Of a stretch of DNA of 64,000 nucleotides, positions 10,139 through 20,950 are shown piece after piece (position 1 is the stretch's first letter; the number at the start of each line of letters is the position of its first letter). This stretch comes from Dioscorea cayenensis subsp. rotundata. Lineage: Eukaryota > Streptophyta > Magnoliopsida > Dioscoreales > Dioscoreaceae. The stretch is from the NCBI RefSeq assembly GCF_009730915.1, contig NC_052480.1, forward strand, positions 4,278,001-4,342,000, written 5' to 3'. The position numbers were made by a program, and so were the translations under genes. The notes under the pieces were generated by a model that was not told where the DNA came from, did not search any database, and saw nothing but the letters and a program-made list of their open reading frames with translations.

Positions 10139-12326
10139 TGTAGTAGCCCGATTTTCATTTAAATTCTTTCTCCTTCCCTTCTTCTTTCCTTATTCTTTCT
10201 TTCTTCTTTTCGGCCGAGCACACCTAAACCCTAGAAATTTTTTCGGCGAGTATTTCCTTCGAATCAAAGCATCCATTTTCTTCCTCTCATCCTCTTGAGT
10301 GTGGTAAGCCTTGATCCATAGTTTTTTCTTCATATTTTCCTTGTATTTCTTCGTTTTTCAAAATCTTTGAAAACCTAGAATTTTACCTTGGTTTGGGTTG
10401 ATTTTGGGCTTAAATTGAATCCCTTGATCTTGTGATTATTTGTGGAGGATTTTTGTAAAGAAATTTCTTGATTTGATGCCGTAAATTGGCAAGAAACCAT
10501 TGTTTAAGGGCCGGTTTTACTATAGCAATCCCGAGGTTAGTGTAGCACCAAAAAATTTTTGGTCTTTCCTTGTATTTATTTGGTCCAAATTAAAGCCCAA
10601 GGCATTAGGAATTCATTGGTGACCTAAAACTCGAGTTTTGAGTCAAGCTAGGATCGATTTGGCGTTGTTTGGTAGCAAAACTTATTGTTTCATTGTGTGA
10701 TTTATTTTAGCTAAATCTTGTTGGTGTTTTGTTGTGCTTTGGCAAGAAGGTGAAGCTTTGGCTCGAGGCAAGGAGGTAGCAGAGGATTAGCGTTCGGGGA
10801 AGTTAAATCATCAAAGTTGTGAGTGGGATTAATTATGCATAATTCTACTAGGAAAATACCTATAATTATTCTATATTGCTAAGTAAAGTTTTATTTTCTT
10901 CTATACTTAAATTGAGGTTTTAATTGATTTAAAATGAGTTTATTTAGTGATGTTTCATATTTGAAAACCATTATTGTTCAAAGGAAAGGATTTTCAGATT
11001 GTTATTTGGTTCGTAAGTTGTGAGTTGATTTATGTTAAAATCTTTGGATATGCTTATGTTTATCATTTCCGTGTGGAAATGGCAGATATTTTGGATATTG
11101 ATTATTGTCCTAGTTATGGACTTCTCGTTGTGAGATGCATATTTGTATTACTTAGTTGATGACATCCTACTGTAATAAGTAATTTTCACGGCCAACCTGT
11201 TGAAGTGGCGTGGAAGACCGGCAGACTTATTGGTCCTGTTCAGGTGGGAGTATAGAACCTTGATTGGATGTTGATCGGGAAGCCGGGGTCACCACACGGT
11301 GGACCGATGGGTTAACATTAAAAATATGAGTTCCTAGACAGCTTTGAATCTAGCCACGACCACAGTGAAGGTTTAGAGAGGTTTCTAGACCATATTGCAT
11401 TCCTTTTGTAGTGTTATATTAAATTTGTGGTTTTGGCGGTGAGTATCTGTTTTATGGATTTTGAAACTCGTATTATATAGTTGTTATAAAATCCATAAAA
11501 GTTTGTTATAAACCATTTTTAAAAGTTTGTTAGAAACAGTTAGGACTAAGACCATGTTGCATTCCTTTTGTAGAACTGTTATAATCCATTTGCATTATTA
11601 TAAAAGTTTGGTTTGATGTTTAACTTGTTTTGTAGTACAAATCCTGTATTTGGTCTTTCGTGGATTTGTTGTTGTAAAACCCTAGTTGGGGTAAAATGGC
11701 TTTCTTGACACTATCTTTTGTTATATTGTATCGATAATTTCTGTTATGTTTATCTATATTCTAAAATGTTGGTATTATTAGTAAAGCATTATTTTGGTGA
11801 GTTATACCGTCTATTTTGGTATATTCTTGTAGTATTGTGTTAACCCACTCGCCGAGTAACGTTAGTTGCTCACCCACCCTATCCCCTCTTTTTTCTTCCC
11901 AGCCTTTTGCAGGAAGTAGGTGCGGCGGTGTGGCAGTGTGCTGAGCATTTGCTACTGTTCTCTCTGTTGCATTTCCTTTCAATTCATGTATGTTCATTTA
12001 GTTCATGCATATGTTGTTGAGCCTTAGGATCCACTACTATGTAGAAAACCTTATTGTTGGCTTGTAGTATACAACTCTTATATCCTTGGTGTATTAGCTG
12101 TGCGCTGTTGTTGTTGTTACTTCCCTGTGCATTTGTGAACCCCTCTAATTCTGTTTATTGTGGTTGTTGTTGCTACTACTTCCGTTATGTATCAGTGTAA
12201 ATGTTGTTGTTTTCTAGGTTGTTGGTTAGTATTGCGGCGCTCTGAGGGTTGAGTAACGGAGTGTCCCTCATCGGGATCGTCACGGCAGTTATCGCGTTCT
12301 GTGGGCCCGTAGGTCAGGGCATGACA
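10139..12326 (+). mobile_element. Solo LTR of a long-LTR (probably Ty3/gypsy) retrotransposon, ~2.19 kb
   Basis: The element begins TGTAGTAGCCCG and ends GGGCATGACA. The body at about 11180-11310 matches the reverse complement of 17080-17260 in the LTR at 16375-19175. Shared words include GTGGCGTGG, ATTGGATxxTxGTCGGGA-like and GGTCACCACA. A second shared motif, near 10510, resembles CTACAGTAACCCGAG of the other LTR. The two LTRs are thus related but inverted relative to each other. No internal region or second LTR follows. The 5-bp flanks (AGTAC and ACAAA) do not match, so this copy is either truncated or the product of recombination between two elements. No intact ORF. Confidence 0.7.
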
Positions 12327-12540
12327 ACAAAAATTAATGAATTTGGTAAGCATGTACCATTTTAAACTTTTTCAGTTGATACTAACCTGGGAGTTGGGTC
12401 TGTTAAATGCTGATGTATGAATGGTGCCTAACTCATGCTAGGTGCTTCTACCTAAAGATGAAACCTTTGAAGCAAACATGACACAAAAATAAAATACATT
12501 AGCTATCATCCAAGAAAAAAAAGTGACACATAATATTGTT
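12327..12540. repeat. Left copy of ~215-bp direct repeat flanking a LINE
   Basis: The sequence from ACAAAAATTAATGAATTTGG to the poly(T) at 12541 is repeated at 15060-15281 with about 90% identity by eye. The two copies bracket the LINE exactly. They are either an unusually long target-site duplication or an older duplication. Confidence 0.85.
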
Positions 12541-15056
12541 ATTTTTTTTTTATTTTTTAAAGAAAAGGAGCTACTAAATATTTTTATTAAAGAAACAAAA
12601 AAATGAACACTAAAGAGAGCAAGAGCCCAAGAGCCCAAGACAAAGGAAAACTAGCTAACAACTAGGAGAAAAGACACTAAAACAAAATATAAAGAAGATT
12701 AAAGATGATAGCGATTGGAATACATTTCATCAACCACCTTGGAAGATCCATACCTTGATGAAACAAGGAAACATCATGGCAAGATCTCCCGTGAGCAGCA
12801 AGTTTATCCGCTAGACCATTCCATTCCCGGGGGAAGACTTCAATGATGATGTTGTTGATGTTAAGGAGCCTGTTGAGGTTGCAAAGACCTTGGGTTCAAC
12901 CTCTGAGTATCCACATTGAAGCTTTTGATTAAGGACTTGCTTGAGGTTGAAGCACTCTGTGAAGAGAACGACAAGTTTGATCTTCCTTTCATCAGCTATC
13001 CTGAGACCAAGTGATGTAGCGGCCAATTCAGCATTCAAGGCACTAGTTTCAACAATGTTGGAGCAACTTGCAAGTATCAATCGATTGTGAAAGTCAATAA
13101 TATAAAAGTCACAACCTCCAAAGTGAGAGTCTGCAAGCTATGAAAGCATCAATGAATATAAAAAAGCTCTGAGGATAGCAATTGAGGATGTTCAAGAGAA
13201 GTACTCCCTTGGTTGATTTATCCTCCTATGATGTTCATCAACCTGATCGACTGAAGACCTGGAAATCCAAAAAGGATTCAAAGGTTGTCCTCTAAAGATA
13301 AGGCTGCATCTTGCTCTCCAAATGTTCCACACAGTAGTAACAATAATGGAAGCAATCCAAATGGCATTTGCTCTATTCACGTTTTCAATCCAATGCCCAT
13401 TCTAAAAATCATTATTAGTGACAATCCTAGTGCATGTAATCTCTTCAATTGTTTTTCAAATCTAGAGAGATTTTGGAACAAGAATTGAAAAGTTGATTAA
13501 TACCTTCTCCATGGCAACCACAGATAACACAATAAGGTGAGGGAACCAAATTCATAGTGTTAAGGAAAAGCCGAGTTTTTACTCTCCCATGAAGAAGGAG
13601 CCAAGAAAAGAACTTTGCCATTGGGGCAGCATTAAGTCTCCAAATATTTTTTCCAACCCTGCCAAGGAGCCGTCTCTGTGTGGGAAGTATTCAAAGTATT
13701 GTATACCTCAAAGACAATATTGCAAACATGAGTGTTGGAGGACCAAACCCAATGGTTATGACTTTGAAGATCAAGACGACCCAAACTCGTGAACCTTGGA
13801 GTAATATGAGGACTTAGGAATTGTTGAAGAGAAGTAAGGCTCCATCTATCGTTATGAATAAACTCATTTAACTGTAAATTCTCATTAAGGAGGTCCATGT
13901 TAACGAAAGTGGACTTGGCATTAATAGGCATATCAAAGATCCAAAGGTCCTCCAGGACTAAAGTACAATTTAGGTTCACTAAATTAAGCTTCCAATAAAT
14001 TTTGGTGGCATCCAAGTTCTTGCATAGAGATCTGAAAAACCAAGAACAGATTAGGAGTAATATTAATGTGTCCCAAGAGAAACCAAACCATATTTGTGCT
14101 CAATAATATCAACCCAATAAACATTTTCTCTATTAAGAAATTTCATAGAGTTTTTGGCTAAAAATGTTGTACACACATGCCTTAAGTTTCTAATAGCTAA
14201 TCCCCCCCTCAAATTTGTCAAGAGTAGCTCTATTCCAAGAAACAAGAGGAAGGCCACTTCGATTGCCATCATTGTGCCAAAGAAAATTCCTGGCAATTTT
14301 GGAGAGCTGGTCAAGGATCGAATCAAGTAGGTAATCGGCAGCGAGAGTATAAGAAGGAATAGACATGAGAACACTATTAATCAAGATTACTTTTCCAACA
14401 TAAAAGATATGGATATGCTTCCAAAAGGAGGTGAGTCTAGTTGGACAGATAGCAACACCCAGATAGGTGAAAGGATAGACACCTATACTAAACTCCAGAA
14501 TTCTCTGATGCTTCAAACAAGATTTTTGTTTAGCCAAGAAAGGAGGAACACAGCTGATTTGTTTTGATTGGGTTTTTGGCCAGTAAGCTTAGAGTAAATA
14601 GATAAACTAAAGTTGATATTTTCTGGCAACAGATCTAAAAGACTTGGTGATGAGAACCAGGTCATCAGTATACATCAAGTGACTGAGATTATGGTGTAGA
14701 TCAGGATTAAAACCAGGAATAATGCCCAACTTAAGAGCATAATTGAGAAGAGCAGTCAGATTTTGAGAGACTAAAATAAACAAATAAGAGGACAAGGGGT
14801 CACCTTGCCATACTCCTTTGGAAACCTTAATAGATTTACTGGGATGACCATTAATCAAGAGGGAATAAGAGGGAGTGGAGATGCAAGATTTGATCCAAGC
14901 TATCCAAATAGTAGGAAAATTCATTTTGACCATGATGTTGTGCCTTTGAAGTTGTGCAACCTTTGCCCCTACCACTTTTAGTTTATGCTTCCTTATGGTA
15001 GCCTTAATTGCAAGTTGTGCCTCAATGGGGTGGGTCTCCACAGCTAGATTAATGAC
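12541..15056 (-). mobile_element. 5'-truncated LINE (L1-type) with broken reverse transcriptase and RNase H
   Basis: Read on the minus strand, broken frames give late reverse-transcriptase motifs: KGVWQGDPLSSYLFIL (14700-14850), YTDDLVLI (about 14650) and FTYLGVAI (about 14460). A zinc-finger-like linker region follows (14063-14374 and 13192-13380), then an RNase H-like segment (12811-13080, with NAELAATSLGL). The 3' end is a poly(A) tail, seen as a T run at 12541-12553 on the plus strand. The endonuclease domain and the first part of the reverse transcriptase are absent, as expected for 5' truncation during target-primed insertion. Many stops and frameshifts make it inactive. Confidence 0.85.
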
Positions 15057-15059
15057 CTA

Positions 15060-15281
15060 GGACAAGGATTAATGAATTTGGTAAGCATGTACAATTTTAA
15101 ACTTTTTCAATTAATACTAACCTAGGAGCTAGGTCTGTCAAATGTTGATATATGAATGGTGCCTAACTCATGCTAGGTGCTTTTTGCCTAAAGATAAAAC
15201 CTTTGAAGCAAACATGACACAAAAATAAAATAAAATAGCTATCATCCAAGAAAAAAAAAAGTAATACATAATATGGTTATT
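15060..15281. repeat. Right copy of ~215-bp direct repeat flanking a LINE
   Basis: Partner of 12327-12540. It starts ACAAGGATTAATGAATTTGG, directly at the 5' end of the LINE. Confidence 0.85.
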
Positions 15282-15811
15282 GAGCATGTATTTTCATAGT
15301 CTATCACTCACCTGTGACAAAGGTTCTTGAGCATGAGAGGTTGAGTTTTCATGTTGGGTGATTGTGTTCATTTTCACAAACTATGAATTTTAATAGGAAA
15401 GAGTAATGTTAGCAAACCTATTACAACAATTTGAATCACAATAAAAATTAAACAGTTAATGTATTTGTTTCCTGTGCACTGCAAATGTCTGCATATGGGG
15501 GACTATATCAGGATGGTTTATGCTATTTAGGGCATCAACCTTGATCATTTTTCAGTACACAGGTGAGGTAGAGTCAATGTATGTAAAAAAAGATCACAAC
15601 GTACAAAAAAAATTATAACCAAAATAGCTTACCACACAAAAATGTTCTTCTAATACTTGTGGGTCAATGTGATCCATAGGATTTTCTTAGCTTAGCCCAC
15701 CAAGGTATGACTAATGCTACCTCATTCCCTACCAAACAAAATGACAAGTAAATAAACTTAAGAACATGGCACCTAATAGAATGGATTCAGAAAATATAAT
15801 TGAGATGCTAT
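15282..15811. other. Non-coding stretch between LINE flank and Mutator-like transposase remnant
   Basis: AT-rich, with no ORF or repeat recognised. It may be the 3' part of the old Mutator-like element whose transposase remnant starts at 15812. Confidence 0.4.
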
Positions 15812-16369
15812 CTATACCTGTAAGCCGCCATGGTATCTCTTATTGTGGCCTTTGGCACCACTGATGCTGCATGTCATAGGCACGTCTTTCTTACTAACCC
15901 TGCCATTAGTGAAGCCCATTTGTTCTTCACCCACCTCCCTCCTCCTGAGCAATGTTTTTCTGCCTCTTCTATTATTAACTGGTTCTGGAGGGATCATGGG
16001 TCCCAAATGACTCCTGGACCAACAATCTTTATCATGTGTGGGATTCAAGATATGCCTATATGTCTCCAGGAAAGTGCTTACTTTATAACAATTATGTAGG
16101 TAATTTTCAGGCCTGTCATCCTTGTAATAAATGACTTTATGGCATAATTGCATGGCACCCCAGTCAGTTGTCATCTTCTACATGAACAACTGGATTTATC
16201 TTTATCCACAATAAATTGTCCATCAAGTCCTAACACCTGATATTGATCCCCTCCTAACCATAGTGAGGTATAAAGGAAGCTAGACTACTTGATTTTCTCC
16301 AATTTTTTAACTATCTTAGGGTAATGTATATATGTTATTCTTCTCATTGAATCCCTTCTTTTCTGGATC
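15812..16369 (-). pseudogene. Mutator-like (MULE) transposase pseudogene, C-terminal part
   Basis: On the minus strand, conceptual translation runs from RIQKRRDSMRR through DQYQVLGLDGQFIVD and a SWIM zinc-finger-like segment. That segment reads CSCRR, stop, QLTGVPC, with the usual Trp changed to TGA and the His position changed to Tyr. It then runs to ILNPTHDKDCW and PPEPVNNRRGRKTLLRRRE, and ends in a degenerate CCHC-type knuckle (CSISGAKGHNKR). This order (SWIM finger, Trp-Pro-rich linker, basic GRP-like stretch, zinc knuckle) is that of plant MuDR-type transposases. In-frame stops include a TAG after EKIK. The N-terminal part lies at 19181-19562, beyond an inserted LTR. Confidence 0.85.
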
Positions 16370-16374
16370 CTAAC

Positions 16375-19175
16375 TGTCACACCCACCCCTTCTACCGAGG
16401 TAAATGTGGCACCCATCAGTTAAAATTCCCTTTTAACTGGAAAGCCCGTACTACCTGTTTTAAACAAAAATCGGACATACAAATTACTATTTATAATTTC
16501 TCACCAAGTGCAGGGTTCAAATACATAAATACAATAAATATAATCACTCTAATTTATGGGTGCAACCGCTACAAGATCATGACACCAATAACAAAAGAAA
16601 GAAAAAAAGGGACCCACTGCAGTCTGGACTCAACCCACGACTAGCTCTATACTCGATCGGGCAATCTAGGGTCCTGCTCCCCTGCAGTCTACAAAGACAT
16701 TCGGTTGGTCGGTAGTGGCTTTAATAATTTCAAATACTAAAAATACGATTAGTATATAAAGTATATAAATACCAACTTCTCAAATAATTTTTCCAACTTT
16801 TCCAAAATAACAAAATTCTAGCAAAATACATCTTTAAAGAACTTTTGAAACATAAACTCATCATAAATCAATATCAAATCAATTTTCTAAGAAAATCCAA
16901 ATTGTTGTGAGAGCACGCCTCTTAAGAGCGGCAGTGGGAGCTCATCGCCCTCATCACAACCCAAAAATAACAAGTAATATAAAAATTCATTCTCAATTCC
17001 ACGACTGAAAACTCTCCCCACTTAGCCACCGTCGCGACTAGGGTTAGGAGCCGCCAAGGTCTTCGCACCCTTTCGACGTTGGCCCATCGGGTCCCCATGT
17101 GGTGACTACGGGATCCCGACGATAATCCAATCAGTGGCTCACGCTCCCACCGATCCGGACAAATCAACACTCGAGTCCACCACGCCACCTCTAAAGGTCG
17201 GCCCGTGGGAACCCCATCTATCGCATGAGTCGGGCCTCAGCCCGCGTCACCATCCAAACCAACATGTAGATGCAGCGATGATACTACTCATGATAAATCA
17301 TATCACATGGTCCTTATCCGGGACATCTCAGCGATGACGATACATGCATAATACCAAGTAAAAGTCCAAAATACAAAATACCATTCCTATGCTCAAGGAA
17401 TGAAAACCAGTTCCACAAATATTGTCGGTAAACCATTTTAATATACGCACATGATTTCACAAATAATTCCAAATCAAAAGCATATATAACCATCCAAAAA
17501 TAAATTCATGAACCGAATAATTAAATCACATATACATGTATTTATACTATTTATAAATACGTATAATTATACTGAAATTGATGTATCAATACGATTGTCG
17601 GGAACATCAACGGCAAATAAATATCATGTATACCTCAACATTATACGCCAATTAAACATGATAAAAAGAAATACTTAAACAATTATTTTTCAAAAATACT
17701 AGCATTAAATAATTATTTCAAAAATAATAATAATTAATCAATTATTTAAAAATAATAGCCACTACCAACTCACACGGTGTCCTTGGATTCCTTGCTTTAG
17801 GACTCGGAACTCCCTCCAAGACCGAACAACACCTAACGTGAATAATATAATAAAAAATAAATACCACATTTAAACTCAAAAGAAAATACAAAAAAATAAT
17901 AATCAACTCTCATTCGACCACTCACTCCAATCGGTTAAAAACACCTGATCTTGCATAATCCAACCGCCTTCAATTGTATTTAAACCAGCTCAATTTAGAC
18001 TAAACACGGTTAAACCAATCGAACCAATCTCAATTCCATCGAACCAAGTCTCAATTGCACTGAACCAAGCTTAATTGCACTGAACCAAACTCAATCAAAC
18101 TGAACCAGCTTGAACCAACTCTATTCTTATTCAAAATCCATTGAACCAACTTGGTTCAGTCCAAAAACCCTTAACCCAAATCAACTGAACCAAACCCAAA
18201 CCATCTCAACTTGATTTGATCGAGCCCAACTCAACCAAAATCAATTCAATTCAACCAATTCAATTCCAACTTGGTTTGATCCAACCAAATCAACTTTAGC
18301 TAACTCAACCCATTTCAATCTAACCATCATCATTAACACCTTTAATCATCATCATCATCAATTTAATTAACTAAACCAAATTTTAATCTCGATTGCTACT
18401 AGAACGCTTACATTAAAAACCGAAAATCTCATCTCCATTTTCAAGCAATTTCATCCCAAATATGCGGTTTTCTCAAAAACAATTTCATACACTCATCATC
18501 TACAACAACATACCAAGTTTTTCTACTCAAATCCATCATTTTTTTCTTCATTAAATCCACCAAATACACTACACACATACATTCAAGTATATAAATAAAT
18601 AAATCATCAAAATACTTACCAAATAATACTTCATCCATTCTCCCCTCCAAATACCAAACTTTATCTCTTCCAATTTCTCTCCAAATCTCTCACTCTTTTC
18701 TAAAAACTCTCGGGTTACTGTAGCAAAATGGTGGAGAAGATGAACAACACTCAAGCTCTAGATTTTTCTCTAACTTAAACTTTCAGCCGAAATTCACTTT
18801 TAGTCCCTCAAAACATAATTTCTTACAAAACAGTCTCTGAAAAACTCATCAATGGTCCCTGAATTATGAAATAGTATTCTCAAAAGGTCCTTGGAAACTA
18901 TCCAATGGTCCCTGAAGTATAACACAATATTTCAAAAAGGTCCCCACCGCCTTACCTTTCAGTCCTTGGTTTTCAAAAACATTTCATATCAATCCTTTTT
19001 CTATTACTCTTTAACCAAAAATCTTTTATAAACTTTTCACACTTAGGTCCCTTGTTCTTTCCACTTGGGGTTTCTCCACAGGTGCTACTTCTCTGAAAAA
19101 TTTCTACTCATGAATCGTAGTAATACCTACTGAATATATTTTCCAACAGTGATGTCTAGGTGTCGGCGTATTACA
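16375..19175 (-). mobile_element. Solo LTR of a long-LTR (probably Ty3/gypsy) retrotransposon, 2.8 kb, TSD CTAAC
   Basis: On the plus strand the element reads TGTCACACCC ... GCGTATTACA, with TG...CA ends. It is flanked by a perfect 5-bp duplication, CTAAC at 16370-16374 and 19176-19180. It shares blocks with the reverse complement of the LTR at 10139-12326, so its transcription sense is minus. No internal domain or second LTR remains, as expected after LTR-LTR recombination. It sits inside the MULE transposase remnant. Removing it together with one CTAAC restores continuous protein similarity across the junction. The long ORF-like stretches inside are chance. Confidence 0.93.
17930..18350. 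repeat. Degenerate ~20-bp minisatellite inside the LTR
   Basis: Imperfect repeats of a TCAATT-x-GAACCAA-like unit run for about 400 bp. Examples are TCAATTGCACTGAACCAAG, TTAATTGCACTGAACCAAA and AATCAAACTGAACCAGC. The stretch is strongly C/A-rich on the plus strand. Such arrays in LTRs can vary in copy number. Confidence 0.65.
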
Positions 19176-19180
19176 CTAAC

Positions 19181-19562
19181 CATGAGCTAGGTTCTAAGCA
19201 TCTTATTCATAGTTACAATTCCCTTTACAGGCTTTTTTCTTAGCCTTTAAAATGTGGTTATTGAAACTTTCACGCGTTTTATTCAAAAGTATGCCACATT
19301 TGAATTGTGTTTGAAAGTGGGATCTACTCCAATACTTGGGTGGGATCTTCTTCATTTAATCATATGCACCTAGGGACATATTTTCGAGAGTGTTTATAGA
19401 CCTTTCAAATGCAAGGATGAAGGTTGTTGTTGCACATGCCCAAACTTTGTCCTTTAGAGCTTTGCCTCTAAATTTTGTTCTGAAATTTGTGTGTATATAC
19501 CTAACACAGAATCTATGTTCTCATTTGGGAAATAATTCTTCTATGGCCGGTAGCAAACCCTA
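19181..19562 (-). pseudogene. Mutator-like (MULE) transposase pseudogene, central part
   Basis: Minus-strand translation gives GLLPAIEELFPK, stop, EHRFCVRYIHTNF, then GKALKDKVWACA, then FERSINTLENMSLGAYD, stop, MKKIPPKYWSRSHF, then KCGILLNKTRESFNNHILKARKKA. This is the characteristic core of plant Mutator transposases (the HxYxNF, WxxA, PKxWSRSHF and NNxxESFN blocks). Conserved Trp positions have become stops. The frame continues at 16369 (RIQKRRDSM) once the intervening solo LTR is ignored. The upstream catalytic segment was not found beyond 19562. Confidence 0.87.
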
Positions 19563-19889
19563 ATTTAAAGAATTATTGGTACACCATCATCCCACCCACA
19601 AAAATAATTAAACAAACATGGAAACATAACAAGACAAAAGAAAATGATTAGTTTACATGGAATAGATAATTAATTAAAGTAGCATGAAAAAAGAAGCTGG
19701 ACAGAAAGAAATGATTAGTTTACATGTAATGGAAATTAATTATCGTAGCATGAAAACAAAACCATGACAAAAAAAAAATGCTATTAAAATTCACTCATGA
19801 ACTTTCAATGACTACTATTGTGTATCTGGATGTCCTTTGCCAAATGTTGTAGAAACCATCTCCAATAAGAAAACCACTAGGACAGATAC

Positions 19890-20151
19890 TATCAGCCAGA
19901 TTCAAAGAACAAACCACACAAGCAATCATCAAGCTCATCACAAGAAAATGAGAAAGTTAAACAGATAATTAATCATGCTTATGCTAACCTTCAAAAAAAA
20001 GAAATACAATAATAGATAAGAAAGCCACCATGACAGATTCAAAGAACAAACACAAGCAATCATCAAGCTCATCACAAGAAAAATGAGAAAGTTAAACTAG
20101 ATAATTAAGCATGCTTATGCTAACTTTAAAAAAATAAAAATAATAAAAAAA

Positions 20152-20216
<65 letters not shown>

Positions 20217-20350
20217 AACAATAGATAAGAAAGCCACCAGGATAGATTCAAAGAACAAACTACACAAGCAATCATCAAGCTCATCACAAAAAATGGGAAA
20301 GTTAAACTGATAATTAAGTATGCTTATGCTAACTTTAAAAAAAATAATAC
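19890..20350. repeat. Three tandem ~130-bp repeats with an (AAT)n expansion
   Basis: A unit containing ATTCAAAGAACAAACCACAC, then CAATCATCAAGCTCATCAC, then GCTTATGCTAACTTTAAAA, occurs three times, at about 19890-20010, 20030-20150 and 20245-20345. Between the second and third unit the A-rich tail has expanded into a long AAT run (20152-20214). Confidence 0.85.
20152..20214. repeat. (AAT)n microsatellite
   Basis: About 21 uninterrupted AAT units, the longest microsatellite in the window. Confidence 0.97.
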
Positions 20351-20741
20351 AACAATAGATAAGATGTGTATTTAATTAGTAGTCATAGCAGAACATATGG
20401 ACATGAATACACAACTTAGTAGACCAACTTCTAATAGGCTTAAAAAAAAAATTCAAAAACACTACCGCAGTTGAAATGTGCATTTGTTCAAAAAAAGGCA
20501 TCTCAAGCTCATATTGATACTTGTTCTACTACCCATAGCCAAGACTTGGCGCACTTTTTCATGAAGAAATCCCAGCAAAGGTCAACCAACAAAAAAAGTA
20601 AAACCAAGCAATCAAATAGAAATCCATACATTATTCGAAATAGAGTAATAAACTCAAAGCAACAAACAAAGCAACTTGAGAGGAATAAACCAACTTTATT
20701 GAGCATTTTCTAGCAGTTCTCTGTCTGGGACCACAATAAAA

Positions 20742-20950
20742 GGCACAGCATCTTTGTTGGCATATGTTCAAACCAGATAGCAAAACATTATCTCTATACA
20801 AATAAATTATGCTATGCACCTAACAAAACACAATTAAAGTAGTAGCCATAAACCCTACAATTATAAAGGCCCAGCATCTTTGTCGGCATATGTTCAAACC
20901 AGAGAGAAAAACATTATCTCTATACAAATAAATTATGCCATGTACCTAAA
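20742..20950. repeat. Tandem duplication, ~127-bp unit
   Basis: CAGCATCTTTGT-GGCATATG with the following ATTATCTCTATACAAATAAA occurs twice, starting near 20743 and 20869, with few differences. No coding potential. Confidence 0.85.

Noticed and set aside
16922..17337. Open frames on both strands within 16922-17337
   Set aside because: They lie inside the solo LTR, show no protein-family signal and overlap on opposite strands.
20471..20713. 80-residue Lys/Gln/Asn-rich plus-strand frame
   Set aside because: Its composition follows local A-richness. No domain or conserved copy is seen.
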